NCBI GenBank assembly: GCA_024636555.1
Contig: JAGXGW010000052.1
Location: forward strand, 1-35,209
Reading direction: 5' to 3'
Source of the DNA: Paracoccaceae bacterium
Lineage (GTDB): Bacteria; Pseudomonadota; Alphaproteobacteria; Rhodobacterales; Rhodobacteraceae
Length of the DNA: 35,209 nt
In this document: piece by piece, positions 16,236-23,802 of the stretch
Layout: every line of letters starts with the position of its first letter
Numbering within the stretch: the stretch's first letter is position 1
Notes under the pieces: model-generated
Told to the model about the DNA's origin: nothing
Seen by the model: the letters and a program-made list of their open reading frames with translations, nothing else
Database searches by the model: none
Translations under genes and position numbers: made by a program

Positions 16236-16853
16236 TCAAAGCGACGGGGTAAGCGGATAGCCGAAGGTTTCGAAATCCTTCTGATATATCGTCTGCACAC
16301 GCAAGATATCCGACTGATCCCATTCGATGACGCCGTTAAAGCGATCCGAGGTCATCACGCGCGGGATCACCTCTGGCTGCGGCAGGCCGGTTTTGGCGGC
16401 GACCTTGGCGATGATCTGATCTACGCCATCCTCGAACCGGAACACCTCGGTCCGGTCGGAGGTGAAGTGCCAAAGGGGGCGCATGTGGTTGTCCAGATGG
16501 AAGGGGTTACGCTCGAACGCGTCCAGTTGCGCGTTGAGCCAAATCGGGAAGTCGGTGTGTTTGCCGACCAATTGCTCAGCCTGCACGATCATGCGCATCC
16601 GGTATTCCGATTCCAAACGGTCAAACGGGTTGCGGATGATGGTGAAAGCGTAGTCGAAAAAGCTTGGCTCGAAGAATTGTCGCAAATCCCAATAGCGCAG
16701 ATGCTGGGGGGTGCAGTTCAGTGACGGCGGCTTGCCCACGCTGAACAGATGCAGTTTGCCATGCTGCTCTAACCACGCCTCGACCGAGCTGCCGCCGGTT
16801 TTGGGGATATGCACCAACAGGATGTTACGGTTCTGGAACTGGATAAAGGGCAT
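16236..16853 (-). CDS. sulfotransferase family protein
   Basis: A 205-residue PAPS-dependent sulfotransferase-like protein. The 5'-phosphosulfate-binding loop is VHIPKTGGSS (residues 14-23). The 3'-phosphate-binding region is IIRNPFDRLESEYRMR (72-87). Bacterial homologues sulfate carbohydrates or lipids. It is small for the family but has both cofactor motifs. It is alone on its strand, flanked by a convergent regulator gene and preceded by the terminator of mcl1. ATG 16853 is preferred over a GTG one codon earlier. The acceptor is unknown. Confidence 0.82.
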   Translation of the reverse strand: MPFIQFQNRNILLVHIPKTGGSSVEAWLEQHGKLHLFSVGKPPSLNCTPQHLRYWDLRQFFEPSFFDYAFTIIRNPFDRLESEYRMRMIVQAEQLVGKHTDFPIWLNAQLDAFERNPFHLDNHMRPLWHFTSDRTEVFRFEDGVDQIIAKVAAKTGLPQPEVIPRVMTSDRFNGVIEWDQSDILRVQTIYQKDFETFGYPLTPSL

Positions 16854-16925
16854 CACTCACCACACAGGTTACAGGCCGATCCTAGCATCTGCGTCGCAGG
16901 CAAGCCAGTTGCAGGCCGCGCTTTC

Positions 16926-16950
16926 GTTTCTTCTTGCTTCAAATATCCAA
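16926..16950 (-). repeat. terminator-tail motif, copy 2
   Basis: The minus strand reads TTGGATATTTGAAGCAAGAAGAAAC and directly follows the mcl1 terminator hairpin and its T-run. It shares 19-20 of 25 positions with copies 3 and 4. Confidence 0.6.
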
Positions 16951-16987
16951 AAAACCCAACGCCCCGCCTGTGCGACGGGGCGTTGGG
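16949..16987 (-). terminator. intrinsic terminator of mcl1
   Basis: CCCAACGCCCCG (16955-16966) and CGGGGCGTTGGG (16976-16987) form a perfect 12-bp stem with a 9-nt loop. On the minus strand it is followed by six T residues (16954-16949). It starts nine bases past the mcl1 stop. Confidence 0.92.
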
Positions 16988-16995
16988 GTGCGGGA

Positions 16996-17952
16996 TCAAC
17001 CCGCGATCATCTCGGACTGGCGCACGATCACTTCGGCCTGTTTGATCGAGGCGATATCGACCAGACGGCCTTTGTAGACGGTCGCCCCCTCGCCGCGTGC
17101 TTTGGCCTCTTCCATCGCGGCCAAAATCTCGCGGGCCTCGGCAACGGCCTCTTCCGAGGGCGTGAAAATCTCGTTGGACAGCGCAACCTGCTTGGGATGG
17201 ATCGCCCATTTGCCGACCATGCCCAGCGTGGCCGAACGGCGCGCCTGCGCGCGGAAGCCCTCGTCATCGCTGAAATCACCGAACGGGCCGTCAACCGGCA
17301 GGATGCCATGCGTGCGGCAGGCGGCCACAATGGCGGTCTGCGCCCAGTGCCACGGATCGGACCAGTATTTCGCGCCTTCGTGCAGCATGTAGTAATCGGC
17401 CTGCGTGCCGCCGATGCCGGTGGTCTGCATACCCATGGAGGCGGCAAAATCGGCCGCGCCGAGGCTCATTGCCTGCAAACGCGGGGAGGAGGCGGCAATC
17501 GCCTCCACATGCGCGATGCCGGCAGCGGATTCGATGATCACCTCGAAGGTGATCGGCGTCTTGCGCCCCTTGGCCCGCTCGATGGCGGTAACGAGTGCAT
17601 CTACCGCATAGACATCCTCGGCGCATCCGACCTTGGGGATCATGATCTGGTTCAGCCGCTCGCCGCCCTGCTCCAGCAGATCGACCACATCGCGGTACCA
17701 CCACGGCGTATCCAGCCCGTTGATGCGGACGGACAGGTATTTGGTGCCCCAGTCCATCTCGTTGATGGCCTTGATGACGTTGGCGCGCGCGCTGTCCTTG
17801 TCGGAGGGGGCAACCGAGTCCTCGAGGTCGATGTTGATCACATCCGCCGCACTGGAGGCCATCTTCTCGAAGATCGCAGGGCGCGAGCCGGGGCCGAACA
17901 ACTGGCAACGGTTCGGACGGGCGGGCGCGGCAGGCTGGATACGGAAACTCAT
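16996..17952 (-). CDS. mcl1: L-malyl-CoA/beta-methylmalyl-CoA lyase
   Basis: A 318-residue CitE/HpcH-type lyase. It cleaves beta-methylmalyl-CoA to glyoxylate and propionyl-CoA and condenses or cleaves L-malyl-CoA in the ethylmalonyl-CoA acetate-assimilation pathway. The N-terminus (MSFRIQPAAPARPNRCQLFG) and length agree with my recollection of Rhodobacter Mcl1. The Mg-binding acidic residues lie in INIDLEDSV and in FEVIIESAAGIAHVEAI, and KWAIHPKQV lies near the C-terminus. The start at 17952 has GAGAGG upstream; a longer open frame to 18141 is not conserved-looking. The gene is closed by a strong terminator. Confidence 0.94.
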   Translation of the reverse strand: MSFRIQPAAPARPNRCQLFGPGSRPAIFEKMASSAADVINIDLEDSVAPSDKDSARANVIKAINEMDWGTKYLSVRINGLDTPWWYRDVVDLLEQGGERLNQIMIPKVGCAEDVYAVDALVTAIERAKGRKTPITFEVIIESAAGIAHVEAIAASSPRLQAMSLGAADFAASMGMQTTGIGGTQADYYMLHEGAKYWSDPWHWAQTAIVAACRTHGILPVDGPFGDFSDDEGFRAQARRSATLGMVGKWAIHPKQVALSNEIFTPSEEAVAEAREILAAMEEAKARGEGATVYKGRLVDIASIKQAEVIVRQSEMIAG

Positions 17953-18170
17953 CTGGTCGGTCCTCTCGGATAAGAATATTACGTTTGGTGGCCGTTTGAC
18001 TGCTATATACTTAGCCTGCCGTTTGCCCACAACACCCCTTCGTGCCGGATGTCGCGCAAGAGACATCGGCATGCCGCCTCTACGCGGTCTGTCGCAACCG
18101 TGAAGGAACTTCATCAACAACATTGTGTTGATCCCGCACATTCCGGACTATTTTTCAGAGAGGTAGCACG

Positions 18171-19310
18171 ATGAAACGGATCACATCACTGGCCGCAGCA
18201 ACCGCCATCGGCGTCGCGGCGCCGGCCTTTGCAAACACCTATTCAGTCGAGACGCTGGCGGAAAATCTGGATCGCCCATGGGCGATGACCTTCCTGCCCA
18301 ACGGAGATGATATCCTGATGACGGGCCGGGGCGGCACGTTTTTCCTGTACGACGGCGAAAGCGGCGAGATCACCGAACTGGACGGTGCGCCCGATGTCGA
18401 CACCGCCAATCAGGGCGGTTTGCTGGATATCGCTCTGGCCCCTGATTTCGAGGACAGCAATCTCGTCTACATGACGTGGTCCGGCGAGGTTGAGGGCGGC
18501 ACAACCACGCATCTGGGCCGCGGCACACTTGATCTGGGTGAGGGCCGCATGAACGATGTCGAGGTGCTGTTTCAGGTCTCCCCCGGTATCGACAGCGATG
18601 CACATTACGGCTCGCGTATCGTGTTCCGCAATGGGCATGTATTCATGAGCACGGGCGACAGGGAGTTCAAGAATTTCGGCCCCGACCATATCGCACAAGA
18701 TCTGTCGAGCGAGAACGGCAGCGTCATCCGCCTGACGCTGGACGGCGAGATCCCCGATGACAATCCGTTTGTGGATACCGAAGGCGCGGCTCCGGCGATC
18801 TGGTCTTACGGGCACCGCAACATTCAGGCCATGACCGTACATCCCGATACCGGCGAAATCTGGGTCGCGGAACATGGTGAAGCGGGTGGTGACGAGATCA
18901 ACATCGTCGCACGGGGCGAAAACTTCGGCTGGCCGCTGGCGGCATATGGCGTCGATTACCAGACAGGAGAGCAATTCGCGGCGATCCCGCAGGAAGGCGA
19001 CGGGTTCGTTTCTCCTGTCTATCACTGGAGTCCGGGGCGCGACGACCATTTCCCGCCGTCCGGTATGACATTTTACGAGGGCGATGCTTTTCCTGATTGG
19101 CAGGGCCATATGATGGTGGGCAATCTCTACCACGAATATCTCGGGGTGTTTGCGGTTGACGGCGAGAACGTGTCCCCGCCGGAGCGTGTGCTGGAAGGCG
19201 AAGGACACCGCATCCGCGATGTCGCGGTCGGTCCGAATGACGGTTACATCTACCTGCTGGCCGATGGCGAAGCCGTGCCGCTGCTGCGCCTTGTTCCATC
19301 CGAGGACTGA
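18171..19310 (+). CDS. PQQ-dependent soluble aldose sugar dehydrogenase (YliI-like)
   Basis: A 379-residue secreted six-bladed beta-propeller dehydrogenase. A signal peptide (MKRITSLAAATAIGVAAPAFA) directs it to the periplasm. Family positions for PQQ and catalysis are seen in DAHYGSRIVF (catalytic His), SYGHRNIQAMTVHPDTGEIW and EHGEAGGDEINIV (calcium/PQQ region). Members oxidise aldoses to lactones, with electrons passed to the respiratory chain. AGAGAGGTAG precedes the ATG. A strong terminator separates it from dgcN, so it is probably its own unit. The sugar substrate is not known. Confidence 0.9.
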   Translation: MKRITSLAAATAIGVAAPAFANTYSVETLAENLDRPWAMTFLPNGDDILMTGRGGTFFLYDGESGEITELDGAPDVDTANQGGLLDIALAPDFEDSNLVYMTWSGEVEGGTTTHLGRGTLDLGEGRMNDVEVLFQVSPGIDSDAHYGSRIVFRNGHVFMSTGDREFKNFGPDHIAQDLSSENGSVIRLTLDGEIPDDNPFVDTEGAAPAIWSYGHRNIQAMTVHPDTGEIWVAEHGEAGGDEINIVARGENFGWPLAAYGVDYQTGEQFAAIPQEGDGFVSPVYHWSPGRDDHFPPSGMTFYEGDAFPDWQGHMMVGNLYHEYLGVFAVDGENVSPPERVLEGEGHRIRDVAVGPNDGYIYLLADGEAVPLLRLVPSED

Positions 19311-19333
19311 CCTCGGGAACCGACGGAGAAGTG

Positions 19334-19370
19334 CCCGGCCCTGGTTCTTTCAGAACGGGCCGGGTATTTT
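19334..19370 (+). terminator. intrinsic terminator of the sugar dehydrogenase
   Basis: CCCGGCCC (19334-19341) pairs with GGGCCGGG (19357-19364), and inside it GTTCT (19344-19348) pairs with AGAAC (19352-19356). TATTTT follows. The GGGTATTTT junction resembles the start of the recurrent tail motif. Confidence 0.88.
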
Positions 19371-19577
19371 CCATTTAAGCGGCAGCTTCGCGCGGAATCA
19401 CTCTGCAACGCAGCATCCGCAGCGCATGTTGGCCCTGTGCTGCGAAGAATTGGCGCATGAATTCAGCATTCGCAGGAGAATCTTGCGCTCCGTGCGTTGC
19501 ATCTGACGGATTTGCAATGCAATCCCGCGCCGAATCCGCGAGGTTGGGCGGCAAAGCATGTGAAAGGGCCACCTCAA

Positions 19578-20579
19578 ATGATCGAGACTCCGTATCTTCT
19601 GTTTCTGGGCGACGCCCCCGATGGTCTGGCCGCCAAAGTGGCGCAGGGTATCAAGGATTGGCGCCCGAAAAACGCTGTCGGCCAGTTCCGTATGGAAGGC
19701 TGCAAGGCCGATATGCGCCTGCCCGACATGACACTGGAAGAGGCGCGCGCCGCTGGTGCCAAAACGCTGGTGATCGGCGTGGCCAACCGTGGCGGCATTA
19801 TCTCCGCCGCATGGAAAAAAGTGCTGGTGCAGGCGCTGGAGGAAGGTTTCGATCTGGCCTCCGGTCTGCATAACCTGCTGCGGGACGAGCCTGATCTTGT
19901 GGCCGTGGCCAAAGCCACCGGTCGCCAGTTGCACGATGTGCGCGTGCCTTCCGTGCAATACCCGATCGCCAATGGCGTGAAGCGGAGCGGCAAGCGCTGC
20001 CTTGCCGTGGGCACCGATTGCTCGGTCGGCAAGATGTATACCGCGCTGTGCATGGATCGTGAGATGAAAGCGCGCGGCATGAAATCCAGCTTCCGCGCCA
20101 CCGGCCAGACCGGCATTCTGATCACCGGTGACGGCGTGCCGCTGGATGCCGTGATCGCGGATTTCATGGCAGGCTCCGTCGAATGGCTGACGCCGGACAA
20201 TGACGCGGATCACTGGGACATGATCGAGGGTCAGGGCAGCCTGTTCCACGTGTCCTATTCGGGCGTGACCATGGCGCTGATCCACGGCGGACAGCCCGAT
20301 GCGCTGGTCGTCTGCCACGAGCCGACGCGCGAACACATGCGCGGCCTGCCCGGCTACAAACTGCCCAGTCTGGAGCAGGTGCGCGACATGGCGCTGCAAC
20401 TGGCGAAGGTTGCCAATCCTGCCTGTCAGGTGATCGGCTATGCAATCAACACCCAGCATATGGGCGACGATGAAGCGCAGGCCTATCTGGCTGATGTCGA
20501 GACCCGCCTTGGCCTGCCCGCAACCGACCCTTATCGCTACGGGTCCGACAAGCTGGTGGACGCGCTGGCCGCGCTCTGA
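19578..20579 (+). CDS. dgcN: DUF1611 N-acyltransferase DgcN
   Basis: A 333-residue DUF1611 protein. In the recently described marine D-glutamate pathway, DgcN uses acetyl-CoA to make N-acetyl-D-glutamate. The N-terminal Rossmann-like domain contains LVIGVANRGG (residues 65-73). The C-terminal P-loop-like domain begins with LAVGTDCSVGKMYTAL (142-157). The start at 19578 is chosen for AAAGGG upstream and because the 27 extra residues of a longer frame look non-coding. It is followed 75 bp later by dgcA and then a D-amino-acid aminotransferase gene, which supports the assignment. The function is by family and context. Confidence 0.87.
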   Translation: MIETPYLLFLGDAPDGLAAKVAQGIKDWRPKNAVGQFRMEGCKADMRLPDMTLEEARAAGAKTLVIGVANRGGIISAAWKKVLVQALEEGFDLASGLHNLLRDEPDLVAVAKATGRQLHDVRVPSVQYPIANGVKRSGKRCLAVGTDCSVGKMYTALCMDREMKARGMKSSFRATGQTGILITGDGVPLDAVIADFMAGSVEWLTPDNDADHWDMIEGQGSLFHVSYSGVTMALIHGGQPDALVVCHEPTREHMRGLPGYKLPSLEQVRDMALQLAKVANPACQVIGYAINTQHMGDDEAQAYLADVETRLGLPATDPYRYGSDKLVDALAAL

Positions 20580-20616
20580 CAGCCTCAAGGCTCCGGTTAG
20601 CCCTGCAAGCCGGGGC

Positions 20617-20641
20617 TTGGATATTTTCAGCAAGAAGAAGT
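20617..20641 (+). repeat. terminator-tail motif, copy 3
   Basis: TTGGATATTTTCAGCAAGAAGAAGT follows a weak AGCCC/GGGCT hairpin (20599-20617) between dgcN and dgcA. The dgcA ribosome-binding site starts at its end. In this place it lies inside a probable operon, so read-through must occur or dgcA needs its own promoter. Confidence 0.55.
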
Positions 20642-20654
20642 GAGGGGGCGGATC

Positions 20655-21620
20655 ATGCAGATCACGGTCGAGCGGGATGTTTTCAAGCTGGCGCAGGTCT
20701 TCACGATCAGCCGCGGTTCCCGCACCGAGGCGCAGGTGCTGACAGTGCGGATCACCGATGGCGGTGTGACGGGCTGGGGCGAATGCGTGCCTTATGCGCG
20801 CTATGACGAGACGCTGGAGTCGGTGACGGCACAGATCGCGGCGCTGCCTGCAAGCCTGACGCGCGCGGCGCTGTATGATCTGCTGCCCGCAGGGGCCGCC
20901 CGCAACGCCGTGGATTGTGCGCTGTGGGATCTTGAGGCCAAGCAAAGCGGCAAGCGTGTCTGGGAACTGGCGGGCCTGCCCGCGCCGGGGCCGGAGATCA
21001 CCGCCTACACGCTGTCGCTGGGACAGCCTGCCGATATGGAGGCGCAAGCGGCCAAGAACGCGTTTCGTCCGCTGCTCAAGATCAAGCTGGGCACGCCCGA
21101 CGATATGCCAAGGTTGGAGGCGGTGCGGCGTGGCGCGCCCAGATCCACCATCATCGTGGATGCAAACGAGGGTTGGTCTGCCGCGGTTTACGCCGATCTG
21201 GCCCCGCATCTGATCCGGCTTGGCGTGGCGCTGGTGGAGCAACCCCTGCTTGCGTCTGAGGATGACGCGCTGATCGGCATGGACCGGCCCGTGCCCGTCT
21301 GCGCCGATGAAAGCTGCCACGACCGCTCAAGCCTGCCGCATCTGGCGGGCAAATACGATGTGGTGAACATCAAGCTCGACAAGACCGGCGGACTGACCGA
21401 GGCGCTGGCGCTGCGCGACGCGGCCCTTGCGCAGGGCTTCAAGGTGATGGTCGGCTGCATGGTGGGCAGTTCGCTTGCCATGGCCCCTGCGACACTGGTG
21501 GCACAGGGCGCGATGGTGACAGATCTTGACGGCCCGCTGCTTCTGGCCGAAGACCGTGACACACCGCTTTCATTCGATGATGCCGGGGTACACCCGCCCG
21601 AACCGGGCCTTTGGGGCTGA
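20655..21620 (+). CDS. dgcA: enolase-superfamily N-acyl-D-glutamate racemase / dipeptide epimerase DgcA
   Basis: A 321-residue mandelate racemase/muconate lactonising-type enzyme. All expected catalytic positions are visible: the KxK pair Lys142/Lys144 (LKIKLG), metal ligands Asp169 (IVDANEGW), Glu195 (LVEQPL) and Asp218 (VCADES), and the opposite-face base Lys240 (NIKLDKTGG). This is the L-Ala-D/L-Glu epimerase pattern. Next to dgcN it is best read as the racemase turning N-acetyl-D-glutamate into N-acetyl-L-glutamate; dipeptide epimerisation in murein recycling is the alternative. The start at 20655 follows GAGGGGGCGG; a GTG 15 bp earlier is possible. Confidence 0.88.
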   Translation: MQITVERDVFKLAQVFTISRGSRTEAQVLTVRITDGGVTGWGECVPYARYDETLESVTAQIAALPASLTRAALYDLLPAGAARNAVDCALWDLEAKQSGKRVWELAGLPAPGPEITAYTLSLGQPADMEAQAAKNAFRPLLKIKLGTPDDMPRLEAVRRGAPRSTIIVDANEGWSAAVYADLAPHLIRLGVALVEQPLLASEDDALIGMDRPVPVCADESCHDRSSLPHLAGKYDVVNIKLDKTGGLTEALALRDAALAQGFKVMVGCMVGSSLAMAPATLVAQGAMVTDLDGPLLLAEDRDTPLSFDDAGVHPPEPGLWG

Positions 21621-21652
21621 CCCGCATTACCTGCAACTCAGGAGACCAGATC

Positions 21653-22513
21653 ATGCGTACCGTCTATGTAAACGGAGAGTACCTGCCCGAAACCGAGGCG
21701 AAAGTGTCGATCTTTGACCGTGGCTTCCTGATGGCCGATGGCGTCTACGAGGTGACATCGGTGCTGGGCGGCAAGCTGATCGACTTCGAGGGGCACCGCG
21801 TCCGGCTGGAGCGGTCACTGAACGAACTGGGCATGCAGAAACCCCCTGCATTCGATGATCTGCTGGACATCCACCGCGAACTGGTGCGCGCCAACGGGAT
21901 CGACGAAGGGATGATCTATCTGCAGATCACACGCGGCTCTGCCGGGGATCGCGATTTTGCCTTCCCCGACGAGGAGACGACAAAGCCGACACTGGTGCTG
22001 TTCACCCAGAACAAGCCCGGCCTTGCCAACAGCCCTGCGGCCAAAACGGGGATCAAGGTCATCAGCATCGAGGATATCCGCTGGGGCCGTCGTGATATCA
22101 AGACGGTGCAGCTTCTCTATCCCTCGATGGGCAAGATGATGGCGAAAAAGGCCGGATGCGACGATGCCTGGATGGTCGAGGACGGTGCCGTGACCGAGGG
22201 CACTTCCAACAATGCCTATATCGTCAAGGGCAACCGGATCATCACCCGCCAGCTCAGCCATGACATCCTGCACGGGATCACCCGCGCCGCCGTGCTGCGC
22301 TTTGCGCGCGAGGCGCAGATGGAGGTTGAGGAGCGGGCCTTTACGATTGCCGAGGCGCAAGAGGCGGATGAGGCGTTCATCACCTCGGCTTCGGCCTTTG
22401 TGATGCCTGTGGTCGAGATCGACGGCACCAAAATAGGCACCGGCACGCCGGGCAATGTCGCGACACGGCTGCGCGAGATCTATCTGGACGAGAGTATGAA
22501 GGCCGCCGTTTGA
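21653..22513 (+). CDS. class IV D-amino-acid aminotransferase (Dat-like)
   Basis: A 286-residue PLP fold-type IV aminotransferase. The N-terminal VYVNGEYLPETEAKVSIFDR and DGVYEV blocks are typical of D-alanine aminotransferase. The PLP lysine is Lys150 (RRDIKTVQLL) and the PLP-nitrogen acid is Glu182 (TEGTSNNAYIV). These sit at the same spacing as Lys145 and Glu177 of the Bacillus enzyme. Such enzymes move amino groups between D-amino acids and 2-oxo acids, giving D-glutamate from 2-oxoglutarate. That links them to DgcN and DgcA. CAGGAG lies upstream. A branched-chain or aminodeoxychorismate-type role is less likely. Confidence 0.87.
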   Translation: MRTVYVNGEYLPETEAKVSIFDRGFLMADGVYEVTSVLGGKLIDFEGHRVRLERSLNELGMQKPPAFDDLLDIHRELVRANGIDEGMIYLQITRGSAGDRDFAFPDEETTKPTLVLFTQNKPGLANSPAAKTGIKVISIEDIRWGRRDIKTVQLLYPSMGKMMAKKAGCDDAWMVEDGAVTEGTSNNAYIVKGNRIITRQLSHDILHGITRAAVLRFAREAQMEVEERAFTIAEAQEADEAFITSASAFVMPVVEIDGTKIGTGTPGNVATRLREIYLDESMKAAV

Positions 22514-22533
22514 CGTTCAAGTCTGGCGCCGCT

Positions 22534-22556
22534 GCCTGACGTAAGCGTCGGGCCGG
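22534..22556 (+). terminator. hairpin terminator of the dgc cluster
   Basis: GCCTGACG (22534-22541) pairs with CGTCGGGC (22546-22553) through a TAAG tetraloop with one G-U pair. It is followed by GGATATGTG, the start of tail-motif copy 4. The true U-run is weak. Confidence 0.6.
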
Positions 22557-22577
22557 ATATGTGAAGCAAGAAGAAGC
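22553..22577 (+). repeat. terminator-tail motif, copy 4
   Basis: CCGGATATGTGAAGCAAGAAGAAGC directly follows the hairpin at 22534-22553, downstream of the D-amino-acid aminotransferase gene. Confidence 0.6.
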
Positions 22578-22589
22578 AGGCGCGGAAGG

Positions 22590-22907
22590 TTACTTCGGCG
22601 CCTTTTTCGTGACGTTTTCCGCGAACGCCTCTTTGAAAGCCGCCTGTTTCTCGGGGCTGGCCTCGGCCTGCTGCGCGCGCCAGTCGTCATAGGGCATGCC
22701 GTAGAAAATCTCGCGCGCGGCCTCCTTGGACATCTCCATGCCCCGCGCATTCGCCGCTTCCTGATACCAGCGGCTCAGGCAGTTGCGGCAAAAGCCAGTC
22801 AGGTTCATCATGTCGATATTCTGCACATCGGGGCGCTGCACCATCAGGTGATCACGCAGGGCGCGGAAGGCGGCGGCTTCAAGCTCGAGGCGCGTCTGGT
22901 CGTCCAT
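22590..22907 (-). CDS. DUF1244 domain protein
   Basis: A 105-residue helical protein of the DUF1244 family, function unknown. The family core is present: FCRNCLSRWYQEAANARG with a CxxC pair, then REIFYGMPYDDWRAQQ. The C-terminus is Lys-rich. ATG 22907 is used (AAGGAGAG upstream); a TTG one codon earlier is possible. The gene follows the N-formylglutamate amidohydrolase gene by 18 bp, so they share a transcript. The CxxC could bind metal or be redox-active, but I cannot say more. Confidence 0.88.
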   Translation of the reverse strand: MDDQTRLELEAAAFRALRDHLMVQRPDVQNIDMMNLTGFCRNCLSRWYQEAANARGMEMSKEAAREIFYGMPYDDWRAQQAEASPEKQAAFKEAFAENVTKKAPK

Positions 22908-22925
22908 CAATCTCTCCTTCGTGGT

Positions 22926-23666
22926 TTATTGTCCGGTATCGTCCAGCGCCTGTTGCAGGATCGGCGCAAGGCGCGCGGCCCAGTGAACCTGTTGCGCCGG
23001 TGTGGCGATCAGGTCGTTGCGAAGCTCGATCAGCGCGTTCAGCCGTTGCCACGCGATGGCATGGCGCGCGATGGCGTCCCCCGGCAGATGCCCACCATAG
23101 GGTTCATTCTCGCCGATGCACAGATCATCCTGCGCGCGCAAGCGCGCCAGCAGGGGCCGCGCAAAGCGGGTGTCAGCCGCATAGAGCACACCCACGTGCC
23201 ACGGGCGGGGCGGACGACCCAACAGTTGCGGCGTGAAGCTGTGGACCGAGACGATCACCGTGTCGTCGCGCCGCGCCGCCAGTTCCGCCAGAGCCGTATG
23301 ATAGGGCCGGTAGCACAGGTTGAGCCGTGTCTCCAACTCCTGCGCCCCGGCATGGCGGTTCGCGGGGATGATCGTGCCGTCATAGAGTTTCATCAGCAGG
23401 GTCGGATCATCCTCGCCCCGGTTCGGATCAATCACGAGGCGCGAGAAATTGGTCAGGATTGCCGGACACCCCAAAGCCTCGGCCAAGGCGCGGCTGACAC
23501 CGGCGGCGCCGACATCATAGGCGATGTGACGGGCCATATCGCAGGGCGCAAGGCCCAGATCGCCGCCGTTGACAAAGGCAGGCACGGTATTGGCCGCGTG
23601 ATCGCAGGTCACCAGCCAGCGCGAGGACCGGTCTGCGCCGGAAATTTCAAAAGGGCTATATGTCAT
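22926..23666 (-). CDS. N-formylglutamate amidohydrolase family protein
   Basis: A 246-residue PF05013 zinc-dependent amidohydrolase. The N-terminal LVTCDHAANTVP (residues 19-29) and NRGEDDPTL (about 82-90) are family metal/substrate blocks. VIVSVHSFTP in the middle and GENEPYGG follow. Classical members hydrolyse N-formyl-L-glutamate in histidine breakdown (HutG). No hut genes are here, and the gene instead converges on dgcN-dgcA-aminotransferase. Removal of an N-acyl group from glutamate in that route is an attractive inference. The Shine-Dalgarno is poor; ATG 23666 is the only reasonable start. Confidence 0.87.
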   Translation of the reverse strand: MTYSPFEISGADRSSRWLVTCDHAANTVPAFVNGGDLGLAPCDMARHIAYDVGAAGVSRALAEALGCPAILTNFSRLVIDPNRGEDDPTLLMKLYDGTIIPANRHAGAQELETRLNLCYRPYHTALAELAARRDDTVIVSVHSFTPQLLGRPPRPWHVGVLYAADTRFARPLLARLRAQDDLCIGENEPYGGHLPGDAIARHAIAWQRLNALIELRNDLIATPAQQVHWAARLAPILQQALDDTGQ

Positions 23667-23802
23667 GATGTCATGGGGCTGTCATTTCCTTTGGCGAAGA
23701 CCTAGGACAATTGGCAACGGAATGGAATTGCGCCAGGACCGTGATTCAGTGATTGTTAGCGATAACACGCGATACAGACGATTCAGAGCAAGGGATGACA
23801 GA

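Noticed and set aside
19512..19522. TTGCAATGCAA palindrome upstream of dgcN as a DgcR-type operator
   Set aside because: Short, and no regulator gene lies next to the cluster to pair with it.
19398..21320. 640-codon minus-strand open frame, and other long antisense frames (1771-3147 plus, 16711-17973 plus, 7631-8776 plus)
   Set aside because: These are mirror frames of real G+C-rich genes, rich in Arg/His/Gln, with no family motifs. The real genes lie on the other strand.
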